Positions 14,571-23,295 of a stretch of 43,946 nucleotides of DNA are shown piece after piece. Under the pieces are notes generated by a model that was given only the letters and a program-made list of their open reading frames with translations, ran no database searches and was not told where the DNA came from. Position numbers and translations under genes: made by a program. How positions within the stretch are numbered: the first letter of the stretch is position 1; the number at the start of each line of letters is the position of its first letter. Origin of the DNA: CAYRPN01 sp964426135 (GTDB lineage: Bacteria > Planctomycetota > Phycisphaerae > Phycisphaerales > Phycisphaeraceae); the NCBI GenBank assembly GCA_964426135.1, contig CAYRPN010000039.1, forward strand, positions 1 to 43,946. Direction: 5' to 3'.

Positions 14571-17500
14571 TCACACATGCTGATTTGACGGGGCCTCTTT
14601 CGTATCGGATACCGCGAGTTCCCGCTTGCGGCCATGCCACAGGAAGTACGCGGCGGCTGCGATGTCGTCCAGGATCATCATGACGCAGGGGAGCACGAGC
14701 AGCACCATGATCGCCGACGCCGCCAAACCGACGGCGAGCGTGATGGCCATGGGGATGAGGAATTTCGCCTGGAACGATTTCTCCAGGATCAGGGGCAACA
14801 ACCCGAAGACCGTGGTGAGCGTGGTGAGAAAAACGGGCCGCAGGCGCAGCGACGCCGAGCTCTTCAATGCCTCGAACGGCATCTTGCCGGCTGCGCGCTC
14901 CACGTTGTAGAACTCCACCAGCACGATCGCGTTGTTCACAACAACACCCGCCAGCGCGACGTAACCGATCAGGCTCAGAAACGTCATGTCATATCCGAAG
15001 AAATAGTGTCCCCACACCACGCCCACGATGGAGAAAGGAATCGACAACATGACGAGGAACGGCTGCCAGTAGCTGGCGAACAGCCACGCGAGGATGACGT
15101 AAATCATCAGGTTCGCCGCGAGGAATCCCGTGGGCAGCGAAGAGAAAGCGTCGCTCTGCTGCTCCTGCCGGCCCGCCAGCGACACGACCAGGTCCGGGTA
15201 CCGGCGGCGAATCTCATCGAGCTTCAGTTGCGTGACGATCTCCTCCGGCGTGATGGTCGGCGCCGTCTCCGCAGTGACCGTGACGGCGCGCTGCCGGTTG
15301 ATGCGCTTGATCGTGGAATACGTCACGCTGTTGTCCACCGACGCCACTTCCGTCAGCGGCACGGGCTTGCCGGCGGGACTGATGAGCCAGCTGTTCTCCA
15401 CGCCGAACAAGCTGCGCCGACTCTGCTCGTCGAGTCGGACGCGCACGTCGATGTCCTCCTGCTCGGCGGCATACGTATGGGCATCGAGTCCATACAGGAA
15501 TCCGCGCACCTGCCGGGCGACGTCCAGCGAGGTGAAGCCCAGGGAAGCAGCGCTGGGTTTGAGGTTGACGCGCAGTTCCTGCTGGCCGAGGTTGGCGTCA
15601 TCAAACACATCGAACACGCCGGAGAAACCCTGGAGCTGCGTCTTGATCTCGGCGACGGCGAGGTCGATGCGCTCCTGGTTTTCGCCGCGCACGCGGATGG
15701 TGATGTCCGGCCCGCCGGGGCCGCCGGTGATCTCGGTGAAGGTCATGCGCTCCACCTCATCGAGCTTGCCCTGCAGCGACTCGCGGATCGCGGCGACCAC
15801 TTTCGAGGACTCGCGCCCCCCTTCCCGCTCGCGCTGCTCCACTTCCTTCAACTCAATGAGCAACTGCCCCACGTGCGGCGTGAATGACTCAGGCGAGCCT
15901 GTCTCGAGGTTGCCGCGCTGCCCCACGTTCGCCTGAATGCTCTGCACTTCCGGCATGGCAACGCAGACGCGCTCGATCTCCCGCGCGACGGCATCCGTCT
16001 TCGCGATCGGCGTGCCGATGGGCATGCGCAGATCGATCACCAATGTCTCGGCGTCGGAACTGGCGAGGAAGTCGTACTTCACGCGACCGCTGGGGAACGG
16101 CACCAGCATCGCCGCGGAGACCGCCATCAGGCCCACCGCGCCGGCGACGGTGGCGTAGCGCCAGCGCATCAAGAGCGCCACCAGCCAACCGAACGCGGGC
16201 GAGATGCGATTGAAGTAATACCAGTCGCGCCATTGCTCGAAGCGTCGGAAGTGGCGAAGCAGGAACCCCGCGTTGTTGTGGCTGCGAGCGAGGCTGTGGC
16301 CGATGTGGCTGGGCAGAATGGCGATGGCCTCGATCACGCTCATCAAGAGGGCGCAGGCCACGACGGCCGGCAGCGCGCCCATGAGCGTGCCGATCCGGCC
16401 CTTGATGAACAGCAGCGGCAGGAACGCCACTACCGTCGTGGTCACCGTGCCGATGACAGGCCACATGATCTCCTCGGCGCCTTTCGCGGCGGCGAGCAGC
16501 GGCTCTTCGCCCTTGTAGTACCGCGTCTCGATGTTCTCGCTGATGACGACGCCGTCATCCACCAGCATGCCCAGCGCGATGATCAGGCCGAACATCGTCA
16601 GCAGGTTCAGCGTGACGCCGGTGAACGCCATGAGCACGAGCGTGCCCATGATGGCGGTGATCAGGCCGGTGGTCACCCAGATCGCCGAGCGCAGGCTCAT
16701 GAAGAAGAGCAGCGTGAGAAACACGAGAATGCCGCCGCTGGTCGCGTTGCGGCGGAGCAGGTCGAGCCGGCCCTCCACGTAACGCGCCAGGTCCGAGTTG
16801 GGCGCGATGGTGACGCCCGGCGGGATCGAGCGCGTGGAGGCGACACCCTTCTCCCAGCCCAGCAGCCGCGCAATCGGGCTGCCCTGCGACACCTGCGGGC
16901 CCGGACGCTGAAATTTCATCCGCAGCGATTCGATCGTATCCGGCTCGAACGGCACGTTGTTCCGCCCCTGCACGTAGCCGCGCACCATCTCGGCGATGGT
17001 CACGATGTCCTGATCGCCGACCTTGAACACGGTCAGGCTCGCGGCCCGCTTGCCGTTGAACCGCGAGATCACCTGCTCATCGATGAACGATTCAGACACC
17101 TTCGCCACGTCCGCCACGCGGACGGATCGGCCTTGAGCGTCGGCACGCAGCACAATGCTTTCAATCGCCGCGGCACGCTCCGCTACGCCCATCGTCCGCA
17201 CCTTCACATCGCCCGCGCCGCTGCGCACCGTGCCGCCGGGCACTTCCGTCATCCATGCCCGCACGGTGTCCGCCACGAACGGCAGGCTGATGCCGTGACG
17301 CACCATCGCCTCCCGATTCACATCGATGCGAATCTCATAGTTGCGCGTGCCGCTGATGAACACCTCGCCCATGCCCGGCAGCTCGCGCAGGTCGTCGCGG
17401 ATGCCCCGGATCGCGCGCTTGAGCACATCCTCCTCCACATCGCCGAAAAGGTTCACGCGGATCACCGGCAGCTTCGGCTCAAAGAGCGAGGTCTGAATCT

Positions 17501-17870
17501 TCTCCGATTCCTGCGGCAGATCGGTCAGTTGATCGATCGCCCGCTCCACTTCATCGAGCGCCTTGTCCACAACCGCGCCCTCGCGGAACTCCACCGTGAT
17601 GCCCGCGCCGCCCTCGGCCACGGTCACCCGCGTCTCCTTGATCTCATCGAGCTGCGCCAGCTTCTCCTCGATCTTCAGCACCAGCGCTTCCTCCACTTCT
17701 TCCGGGGAAGCGCCAGGGTAGGGCGCGGAGATGAGCGCCTGATCAGGCGTGGTCTCGGGGAAAAACTCGCGGCGCAGCGTCAGCCCGAACATGACTCCGG
17801 CGACGCAGATCGCCATCCAGAGCAAGTTCACGGGCACCGGCTTGCGGACGCCGAAGGAGGGAAGGCTCAC
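14571..17870 (-). CDS. RND efflux pump, inner-membrane transporter subunit (AcrB/HAE1-like)
   Basis: A 1099-residue resistance-nodulation-division permease that exports substrates using the proton gradient, with a periplasmic adaptor and an outer-membrane channel. It has the duplicated RND layout: N-terminal helix (VPVNLLWMAICVAGVMFGLTL), periplasmic porter loop beginning RREFFPETTPDQALI, first membrane block with the proton-relay pair Asp-Asp in GLIIALGMLVDDGVVISENI, second porter loop, and final block with FLSLIGYVALAGVVVNNAIVL. Start GTG 17870 overlaps the adaptor stop as GTGA and is preceded by GGGAGG, so the two are translationally coupled. The open frame extends upstream inside the adaptor gene and is not used. 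Drug, bile-like or metal substrates cannot be told apart; the absence of heavy-metal CusA-type signatures favours a HAE-type pump. Confidence 0.93.
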   Translation of the reverse strand: MSLPSFGVRKPVPVNLLWMAICVAGVMFGLTLRREFFPETTPDQALISAPYPGASPEEVEEALVLKIEEKLAQLDEIKETRVTVAEGGAGITVEFREGAVVDKALDEVERAIDQLTDLPQESEKIQTSLFEPKLPVIRVNLFGDVEEDVLKRAIRGIRDDLRELPGMGEVFISGTRNYEIRIDVNREAMVRHGISLPFVADTVRAWMTEVPGGTVRSGAGDVKVRTMGVAERAAAIESIVLRADAQGRSVRVADVAKVSESFIDEQVISRFNGKRAASLTVFKVGDQDIVTIAEMVRGYVQGRNNVPFEPDTIESLRMKFQRPGPQVSQGSPIARLLGWEKGVASTRSIPPGVTIAPNSDLARYVEGRLDLLRRNATSGGILVFLTLLFFMSLRSAIWVTTGLITAIMGTLVLMAFTGVTLNLLTMFGLIIALGMLVDDGVVISENIETRYYKGEEPLLAAAKGAEEIMWPVIGTVTTTVVAFLPLLFIKGRIGTLMGALPAVVACALLMSVIEAIAILPSHIGHSLARSHNNAGFLLRHFRRFEQWRDWYYFNRISPAFGWLVALLMRWRYATVAGAVGLMAVSAAMLVPFPSGRVKYDFLASSDAETLVIDLRMPIGTPIAKTDAVAREIERVCVAMPEVQSIQANVGQRGNLETGSPESFTPHVGQLLIELKEVEQREREGGRESSKVVAAIRESLQGKLDEVERMTFTEITGGPGGPDITIRVRGENQERIDLAVAEIKTQLQGFSGVFDVFDDANLGQQELRVNLKPSAASLGFTSLDVARQVRGFLYGLDAHTYAAEQEDIDVRVRLDEQSRRSLFGVENSWLISPAGKPVPLTEVASVDNSVTYSTIKRINRQRAVTVTAETAPTITPEEIVTQLKLDEIRRRYPDLVVSLAGRQEQQSDAFSSLPTGFLAANLMIYVILAWLFASYWQPFLVMLSIPFSIVGVVWGHYFFGYDMTFLSLIGYVALAGVVVNNAIVLVEFYNVERAAGKMPFEALKSSASLRLRPVFLTTLTTVFGLLPLILEKSFQAKFLIPMAITLAVGLAASAIMVLLVLPCVMMILDDIAAAAYFLWHGRKRELAVSDTKEAPSNQHV

Positions 17871-19327
17871 GTGGCGAGCCTCCCGGATGGCGCGGCGACG
17901 TGCGAACCGGCCTTGTCCGTCCTGCTGGATCCGGCGTTGGACTTGTCCGCCTCCGCGGGTTTCCCGGCATCGGGCTTGGCCACCGGCGTCAGCGTGCCGT
18001 CGGGCAGCACGGGCTGGACGCGATCGCCGTCGCGCATGGCGATCGAGGCGTTGACCACCACCAGTTGCCCGTCGCGCAGCGGCGTCGTTCCCTCCAGCAC
18101 CACCCACTGATCGTCCGTCACGCCGAACTGCGCCAGCGCGCCTTCATGCACATAATCCACCTGCACCTGCCGGCTGCTGATCGCGCCGCCGTCGGCGAGC
18201 AGGATGCGATCGCTGCGCACGCTGCGGCGCGGGACGACCCAGCGCTGTTGCGAAGCGGACGCATAGGCGACGACATTGACGAACGTGCCCGGCGTGACCA
18301 GGTTCGCGCCGGCGGCGGCGCCGAAGTATTCCGCGGTCTCGCGCTGGTCCAGTTCCACGAACGCCAGCAGCGTTCGCGCGCTGGCGTCCATCTCCGGCGC
18401 CACGCGGGCGATCTTTCCCTTCCACGACAACGCGCTGCCGCTGCTGGTGGGCGTCAGCGTCACCTCGCCGCCGAGCACCACATCGCTCCGCGCCGCGACC
18501 GGCAACTGCACCGCGACCTCGATCTTCGCCAGCGACACGACCCGCGCGACGCGCTGGCCGGCGGTGATGCTCTCGCCCAGTTCCACGTCGACGGCCTGCA
18601 GGATGCCGTCGATCGGGCTTCGGATGGTGCAGCGCTCGACGTTCACCGTCGCCAGTTTCAAAGTCGATTCCTGGCCCGCGCGCAGAGCCCGCCAGGCGGA
18701 GCGGCGAGCCTCGAACTTGTCGATCTGCTCCTTCGTCAGCAGCAGCGAGCGCTGCGCGGTGATGAGCACGCGCTTCGCCGTATCGACCTCACGCTGTTCG
18801 GCGGCGCGATTTTTCTGCAGAACCTCGAGCCTCGTGACTTCGCTTTGCGCCAGGGCGACATCGTCCGCTTCGACCTTGGCGCGCTCGCTGACGCGCTTCT
18901 CCTCGGCATCGAGTTGGGCAAGCTGAGCGTTCAGCTCGGCGATGCGTTCGGTGGCGATCTCCACCTGCTTCTGATAATCGGAGGGATCGAGGCGGGCAAG
19001 CAGGGCGCCGGCCTTGATGGGCCGGCCCGCCTGGACTTCCTGGGGCCGCTCGACGACCGTGGCCGTCACCCGCGCGGGGACGTCGGCCGAATCGATCGCC
19101 GCCGCCACACCGAAGCCGCGCCACTGCCGGCGAACCTCCGCCTGCACCGCGCGAAATACCTTGACCTGCGGCGGCTGAACTTCCTGCGTGACCTTCGCAA
19201 CGGTCGGCGCCGTCGCGATGACGAAACGCAACACCGCCCCACCGACCGCCAGCACGATCAGAAAAACCACCGCGCGAACGGTGAACGACATGATGCGGTT
19301 GGTCTTGGGGGGATTCACGGCAGGCAC
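17867..19327 (-). CDS. RND efflux periplasmic adaptor (membrane fusion protein)
   Basis: A 486-residue adaptor that links the pump to an outer-membrane channel. An N-terminal membrane anchor (about 14-38) is followed by the first lipoyl half (ATVVERPQEVQAGRPIKAGALLARLDPSDYQ), a long coiled-coil hairpin (about 120-225, many Glu/Lys/Gln heptads), the second lipoyl half (VERCTIRSPIDGILQAVDVELGE) and a beta-barrel domain. A low-complexity charged tail rich in Lys, Asp and Ala ends the protein. GTG 19327 is chosen because the conserved segment PPKTNRIMSFTVRAVVFL begins near it; ATG 19291 is an alternative. It is the first gene of a two-gene operon. No TolC-like gene is nearby. Confidence 0.92.
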   Translation of the reverse strand: MPAVNPPKTNRIMSFTVRAVVFLIVLAVGGAVLRFVIATAPTVAKVTQEVQPPQVKVFRAVQAEVRRQWRGFGVAAAIDSADVPARVTATVVERPQEVQAGRPIKAGALLARLDPSDYQKQVEIATERIAELNAQLAQLDAEEKRVSERAKVEADDVALAQSEVTRLEVLQKNRAAEQREVDTAKRVLITAQRSLLLTKEQIDKFEARRSAWRALRAGQESTLKLATVNVERCTIRSPIDGILQAVDVELGESITAGQRVARVVSLAKIEVAVQLPVAARSDVVLGGEVTLTPTSSGSALSWKGKIARVAPEMDASARTLLAFVELDQRETAEYFGAAAGANLVTPGTFVNVVAYASASQQRWVVPRRSVRSDRILLADGGAISSRQVQVDYVHEGALAQFGVTDDQWVVLEGTTPLRDGQLVVVNASIAMRDGDRVQPVLPDGTLTPVAKPDAGKPAEADKSNAGSSRTDKAGSHVAAPSGRLAT

Positions 19328-19345
19328 CTGGGCATGGGGTCGGTG

Positions 19346-19374
19346 ATTCTAGCCCTTAGGCCTACCCGTGCCAC
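19346..19374 (-). promoter_or_regulatory. Candidate promoter of the RND efflux operon
   Basis: On the minus strand GTGGCA (19374-19369), a 17-base spacer and TAGAAT (19351-19346) lie 18 bases upstream of GTG 19327. Confidence 0.4.
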
Positions 19375-19491
19375 AGGCCCCCGGGTGCGTCATGCGGACG
19401 CAGTCGCACCCGACTCGAACGGGAATCGTAGAAAGAGGCCGCGCGAACCCAGGCCAAGGGATCTCCGTGCGGCCTTGCGACACGGCGCGAT

Positions 19492-21183
19492 TCATCCGAG
19501 TGAATCGTGGCGCCATTGCTCGATCGGCGTGAACCGCGTGCTGTCCACCGCCAGGCCCACGCCGAAGGGCGCATCGACGACGCTGCCGGTGTCCACCGCG
19601 CCGCGTGCGATATTCAAAGTCGCGTAGCCGCGTTCGTGCCGGCGATACAGATCGCCGTGCGCGGCAAGCACGGATTCCTGCACATCGTCAGGCAGCATGG
19701 AGAGCCCGCGGAAATAGTGATGGCCGTTGCGCTCGACGTGGGTGATGCCCAGGTTCGCGGCGACGCACAGGTCCTGCAGCACCGCGACCGGGCCGACGTT
19801 GGCCAGATCCTCGCCGCTGAGAATGAACGCCGGTCGCGAAATCGGCGGGATGGAATCGCCGCCGGCATGGCGGCGGCGCTGCTCCAGCATGCACGCATTG
19901 GCGATGCCTTTGAAGACGCCCTTGCAGTTCTTGAAGCTGGTGCCGCCATAGCCCTGCCGCAGAGCGGTCGCCGCGCTGCCGATCTCGCCGTCGGATTCAT
20001 CGATGATCAGTGCGGGCCGATCGCCCCAGGCTCTCAAATCCCGGCCCAGTTCATCGCACAGCGCGACATCCCGGTGGAACGGCTGCTCCACAAAAAGCAG
20101 GCCGCGGAAGAACGCACGCAGGTCCGGCTCCGCCCGCAACCGCTGCCACAGTTCGCGGAACGGCGCGACCGCTCGATAGAACTCGTTGCCGTCGAGCGTG
20201 AAGGCGAACGCGGCACCATGATCGCCGACGATCGCTGCGATTCGCCGCATGCGATCGATGTCGCGCTCGGCATCGCCGCTGAGCTTGATCTTGAAATGAG
20301 TCAGGCCGTAGGCGGCAATGCAGGACTCCAGCGATTGCGGCAGGCCGTCGGCGAGCCTTTCTGTAACTGGAATGTCGCTCTCGGTCAGCGGATCAGCCAG
20401 GCCCACGGTGTGCCGGGCGATGACGCGCCGCAGCGGTTGAGAGGGAAGCAGCTGCGCCGGCGACGCGCCATGGAGTTCGCGGTGCAAGTCCTCCAGGCGA
20501 AGCCCCAGCCCGCCGGTTCGCAGCGTTTCGCCGAAGGTCGTGCGCCTGGCGCGACAGAACCCATCGATCACCGCGCGTTCGACAAGGCTCACGCCGAAGC
20601 CCCAGAGCAGCGGCGGAAATGCCGCTCCGCCCCTCTCCCTCCGGGAGAGGGTGCCCGAGTCCGCAAGGGCGGGTGAGGGCGCTCCTGGCGAAAACGGTCG
20701 CATCTCCGTTACAGGCAAACTCGTCGTTTTGAAATCCGTCGTTGAAAGGAGGTCGCCGATTTTTTGGCCCTCACCCCAACCCTCTCCCGGAGGGAGAGGG
20801 GGCCGGAGCGAATCCGCCCCGCACTTCACCTGCGCTTTCACTCTTCCCGACGCCGCCCACGCCGCCTGCATCGTGTGTACCTGCTGCCACAGATCGAAGA
20901 CGGTGTCCGATTCCTCCACTTCCAGCGCCACCTCGCACGCATGGCGGATGACGGCGAACATGTCGTCGATCTCGTCCTCGACCGAAGCATTGGGATCCTT
21001 CGTGAACCACTTGGGCGGCAACCCGTCGCTGGCCAGGCCATGAACACGCACGCCGTCGACATCAACCAGCAGCCGCACGAACAGGTGCGGCAGCGAGGTG
21101 AGCGTGGCAATGCCGTACTTGAACGGCATGCGGGTGCGCATGTTGAGAATATTCAGATCGACGTGAACCACGCGCACAGCCAT
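19492..21183 (-). CDS. Enolase-superfamily (mandelate racemase/muconate cyclase-like) enzyme with in-frame repeat insert
   Basis: A 563-residue protein whose C-terminal barrel carries enolase-superfamily metal and base positions: FKIKLSG (Lys-x-Lys), FTLDGNEFY (Asp), LLFVEQPF (Glu), LIIDESDGE (Asp/Glu), then GTSFKNCKG. The N-terminal capping domain is MRTRMPFKYGIATLTSLPHLFVRL onward. Members abstract a proton alpha to a carboxylate; the reaction here is unknown. Between cap and barrel, residues about 121-190 are encoded by an intergenic-type double palindrome (20614-20815), reading LPPGEGWGEG and LSRRERGG. Without it the protein would be of ordinary superfamily length. ATG 21183 is preferred: TACGAT lies 6 bases upstream. 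Whether the insert is tolerated or the gene is decaying cannot be told; the frame is open throughout. Confidence 0.8.
   Translation of the reverse strand: MAVRVVHVDLNILNMRTRMPFKYGIATLTSLPHLFVRLLVDVDGVRVHGLASDGLPPKWFTKDPNASVEDEIDDMFAVIRHACEVALEVEESDTVFDLWQQVHTMQAAWAASGRVKAQVKCGADSLRPPLPPGEGWGEGQKIGDLLSTTDFKTTSLPVTEMRPFSPGAPSPALADSGTLSRRERGGAAFPPLLWGFGVSLVERAVIDGFCRARRTTFGETLRTGGLGLRLEDLHRELHGASPAQLLPSQPLRRVIARHTVGLADPLTESDIPVTERLADGLPQSLESCIAAYGLTHFKIKLSGDAERDIDRMRRIAAIVGDHGAAFAFTLDGNEFYRAVAPFRELWQRLRAEPDLRAFFRGLLFVEQPFHRDVALCDELGRDLRAWGDRPALIIDESDGEIGSAATALRQGYGGTSFKNCKGVFKGIANACMLEQRRRHAGGDSIPPISRPAFILSGEDLANVGPVAVLQDLCVAANLGITHVERNGHHYFRGLSMLPDDVQESVLAAHGDLYRRHERGYATLNIARGAVDTGSVVDAPFGVGLAVDSTRFTPIEQWRHDSLG
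20614..20815. repeat. Bipartite palindromic element inside the enolase-superfamily gene
   Basis: Contains CCCTCTCCCTCCGGGAGAGG with a GGTGAGGG tail and, about 100 bases on, GGCCCTCACC and CTCTCCCGGAGGGAGAGGG in mirror arrangement. This is the same double-hairpin layout as 2066-2302 and 35029-35215. The whole unit keeps the minus-strand reading frame open. Confidence 0.85.
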
Positions 21184-21396
21184 GCCCACATCGTACCGGT
21201 CGGTTGACGCCTGTGACGATTGAATCATCTGGAACGGCGGGAGCGACCGGGCAATCCATCGAATCACCCGCATTGCTCCCGATCGGAATCGTTGAAGAAC
21301 CCGCCGGGCCGGCCGACCGATTCATTTACTGGAGACGGTCGCGCGATCCGTCGGCGACCTGCGGCGAGCCTCCGCTCAACAGCCAGGGAGAAGGAC

Positions 21397-22140
21397 ATGA
21401 TTAGCAATCGCATTCATTTCCACATCGGCATGGCACTGGCGCTGTTGTTCGTCGCGGCCCGCCCTGTCGCCGGCGTGACTTTGCAGCTCAATCTTGCGCC
21501 TTTCACCGGGGATCACTCACAGGTGCGCATCACGCTCGACGATTCCACCGGAAACATAGTCGGACAGGTCGACGTCATCGCCGCGCCGAACATCGGCGAC
21601 CTCCGCGCGATCTTTTTCTCGCTCAATGAAAACGATCTGCTCTGCAACCTCAGCGCGACCGGATCGCTCGTCACGGCTGTGGAGATGGAGGCAAACGGCG
21701 TCACATCCGTCGGCAATGCCAACGTCAACGGCGACGGCAGCCCCGAACCTTTTGACGTCGGCATTGCCTTCGGTTCCTCAGGCATCGGCGGCGATGACAT
21801 TCAGTCCGCCAGCTTCATCCTCGAACACGACTGCGGCGACCTGACACTCGACATGCTCGATCTCGACTCCTTTGCCGCCCGGCTCACCAGTGTCGGCCCG
21901 CTGGGCGGCAACCGAAGCGGGTCCAGCAAACTGTCCGTCGTCGAAATGCTGATCCTCAACAGCGGTGGCAAGGACGACGATGACGACGGCGGCACATCCG
22001 GCGGCGGCACAACTCCCAGCGGCGGCCCCGCACCGACCGCCGAATCCGCCATCCCCGAGCCTGCGAGCCTCGTGTTCGTCGCGATGGGGGCTGCGGGCAT
22101 CGCGATCTCCCGCAGGCGGCAAAGCAATCCGACGCGCTGA
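21397..22140 (+). CDS. PEP-CTERM exported protein
   Basis: A 247-residue exported protein. A signal peptide (about 1-26, IGMALALLFVAARPVAG) leads to a beta-rich body of unknown family. Next come an Asp/Gly linker (KDDDDDGGTSGGG) and a C-terminal sorting signal PEPASLVFVAMGAAGIAIS followed by RRR. That tail is the PEP-CTERM type, normally processed by exosortase, and in other bacteria it is tied to surface or exopolysaccharide-associated proteins. No exosortase gene is in the window. The start is supported by AGGGAGAAGG a few bases before ATG 21397; the longer upstream frame lacks these features. Confidence 0.87.
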   Translation: MISNRIHFHIGMALALLFVAARPVAGVTLQLNLAPFTGDHSQVRITLDDSTGNIVGQVDVIAAPNIGDLRAIFFSLNENDLLCNLSATGSLVTAVEMEANGVTSVGNANVNGDGSPEPFDVGIAFGSSGIGGDDIQSASFILEHDCGDLTLDMLDLDSFAARLTSVGPLGGNRSGSSKLSVVEMLILNSGGKDDDDDGGTSGGGTTPSGGPAPTAESAIPEPASLVFVAMGAAGIAISRRRQSNPTR

Positions 22141-22216
22141 CGCAGGCTCATGCTTCGCTCCGCTCGCCCTCACGCGGTACCATGGCGTCGTTCCCTTTTC
22201 TCACAAGGAGCGTGCC

Positions 22217-23008
22217 ATGAAGAAGCGTTTGTTCCCGGCGATCTCATTCACTCTTCTCTTCGTCGCTGTCGCCACAACTCACGCGGAAGTCGTCGGCAAA
22301 TCCGTCGAGTACAAGGACGGCGACGTTGTGCTCGAAGGCTATCTCGCGTACGACCCGGACAAGGTGAAGACTGACACGCCCGCAGTTCTCATCATTCACC
22401 AGTGGCTGGGCCTGACCGATTACGAGAAATCGCGCGCTCATCAGCTCGCGGAACTCGGCTACGTCGCATTCGCCGCGGACATCTACGGCAAGGGCGACCG
22501 CCCCGCCAACCGCGGCGAGGCCGGCAAATGGGCGGGCAAGTACAAGACCGATCGCGCGCTCTATCGCAAGCGGCTGAACCTGGGCCTTGACGCGCTCAAG
22601 GCGCAGAAGAATGTGGACGCGAAAAGAATCGCCGCCATCGGCTACTGCTTCGGCGGCACCGGCGCGCTCGAACTGGCGCGCAGCGGCGCGGAAGTCGCAG
22701 GCGTCGTCAGCTTCCACGGCGGCCTCGATTCGCCCACGCCCGCCGACGGCAAGAACATCAAGGCAAAAGTCCTCGTGCTCCACGGGGCGGATGATCCCTT
22801 CGTCCCCGATGAGGGCATCAAGGCGATGTTCAAGGAATTCAACGACGCCAAGGTGGACTGGCGCATGGTCTACTACAGCGGCGCGGTGCACAGCTTCACG
22901 CAGAAGATGGCCGGCAACGATAACAGCACCGGCTCGGCGTACAACGCCAGGGCCGACGCCCGTTCGTGGCACGACATGCGGCAGTTCTTCGACGAAGTGT
23001 TGAAATGA
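22217..23008 (+). CDS. Secreted dienelactone hydrolase family protein
   Basis: A 263-residue alpha/beta hydrolase with a signal peptide (1-23). The dienelactone hydrolase triad is complete: Cys144 in GYCFGGTGALEL, Asp192 or Asp193 in HGADDPFVP and His225 in SGAVHSFT. The classic enzyme opens dienelactone in chloroaromatic breakdown, but exported planctomycete members probably act on other esters or lactones. Start ATG 22217 has AAGGAG at 22205-22210. It follows the PEP-CTERM gene in the same direction 76 bases away, though the two need not share a transcript. Confidence 0.9.
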   Translation: MKKRLFPAISFTLLFVAVATTHAEVVGKSVEYKDGDVVLEGYLAYDPDKVKTDTPAVLIIHQWLGLTDYEKSRAHQLAELGYVAFAADIYGKGDRPANRGEAGKWAGKYKTDRALYRKRLNLGLDALKAQKNVDAKRIAAIGYCFGGTGALELARSGAEVAGVVSFHGGLDSPTPADGKNIKAKVLVLHGADDPFVPDEGIKAMFKEFNDAKVDWRMVYYSGAVHSFTQKMAGNDNSTGSAYNARADARSWHDMRQFFDEVLK

Positions 23009-23063
23009 GCGCGCCAACAACAGGCGATCGGGGGCCGCGACGCCCACGATCCACCTCCGACCG

Positions 23064-23219
23064 TTTAGCGGAAACGCCGCAGGCGTCTGGCCAGGTCGCC
23101 TCGCGTCCCCGTCGCCACGTAAACCCAACGAGTGATCGGCAGATCGGCGATGAGGCAAGGCTCCCGCGCGACAGAATCGCGGGGCGGTTCGACCAGACGC
23201 CTGCGGCGTTTCCGCTAAA
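23064..23219. repeat. Inverted pair of TTAGCGGAAACGCCGCAGGC repeats
   Basis: TTAGCGGAAACGCCGCAGGC with GTCTGG at 23064-23089 is mirrored by CCAGACGCCTGCGGCGTTTC and CGCTAA at 23194-23219, about 105 bases apart. A third copy is at 2719-2750. The 287-base gap between the two hydrolases holds only this element. Confidence 0.85.
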
Positions 23220-23295
23220 CGGCGCAGAGTCCGGCGTCGACGCCCACGAGCGCCATCGTTCATGGATTCCGGCACGACCAACAAGGAGGCCGATC

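Noticed and set aside
16233..18110. Plus-strand open frame of about 625 codons opposite the RND operon
   Set aside because: It is antisense to a clear RND pump, with His/Arg/Asp-rich low-complexity translation typical of a GC-rich shadow frame. The same holds for long antisense frames at 10029-11465, 23260-24795, 32602-34206, 36514-39441 and 42453-43571.
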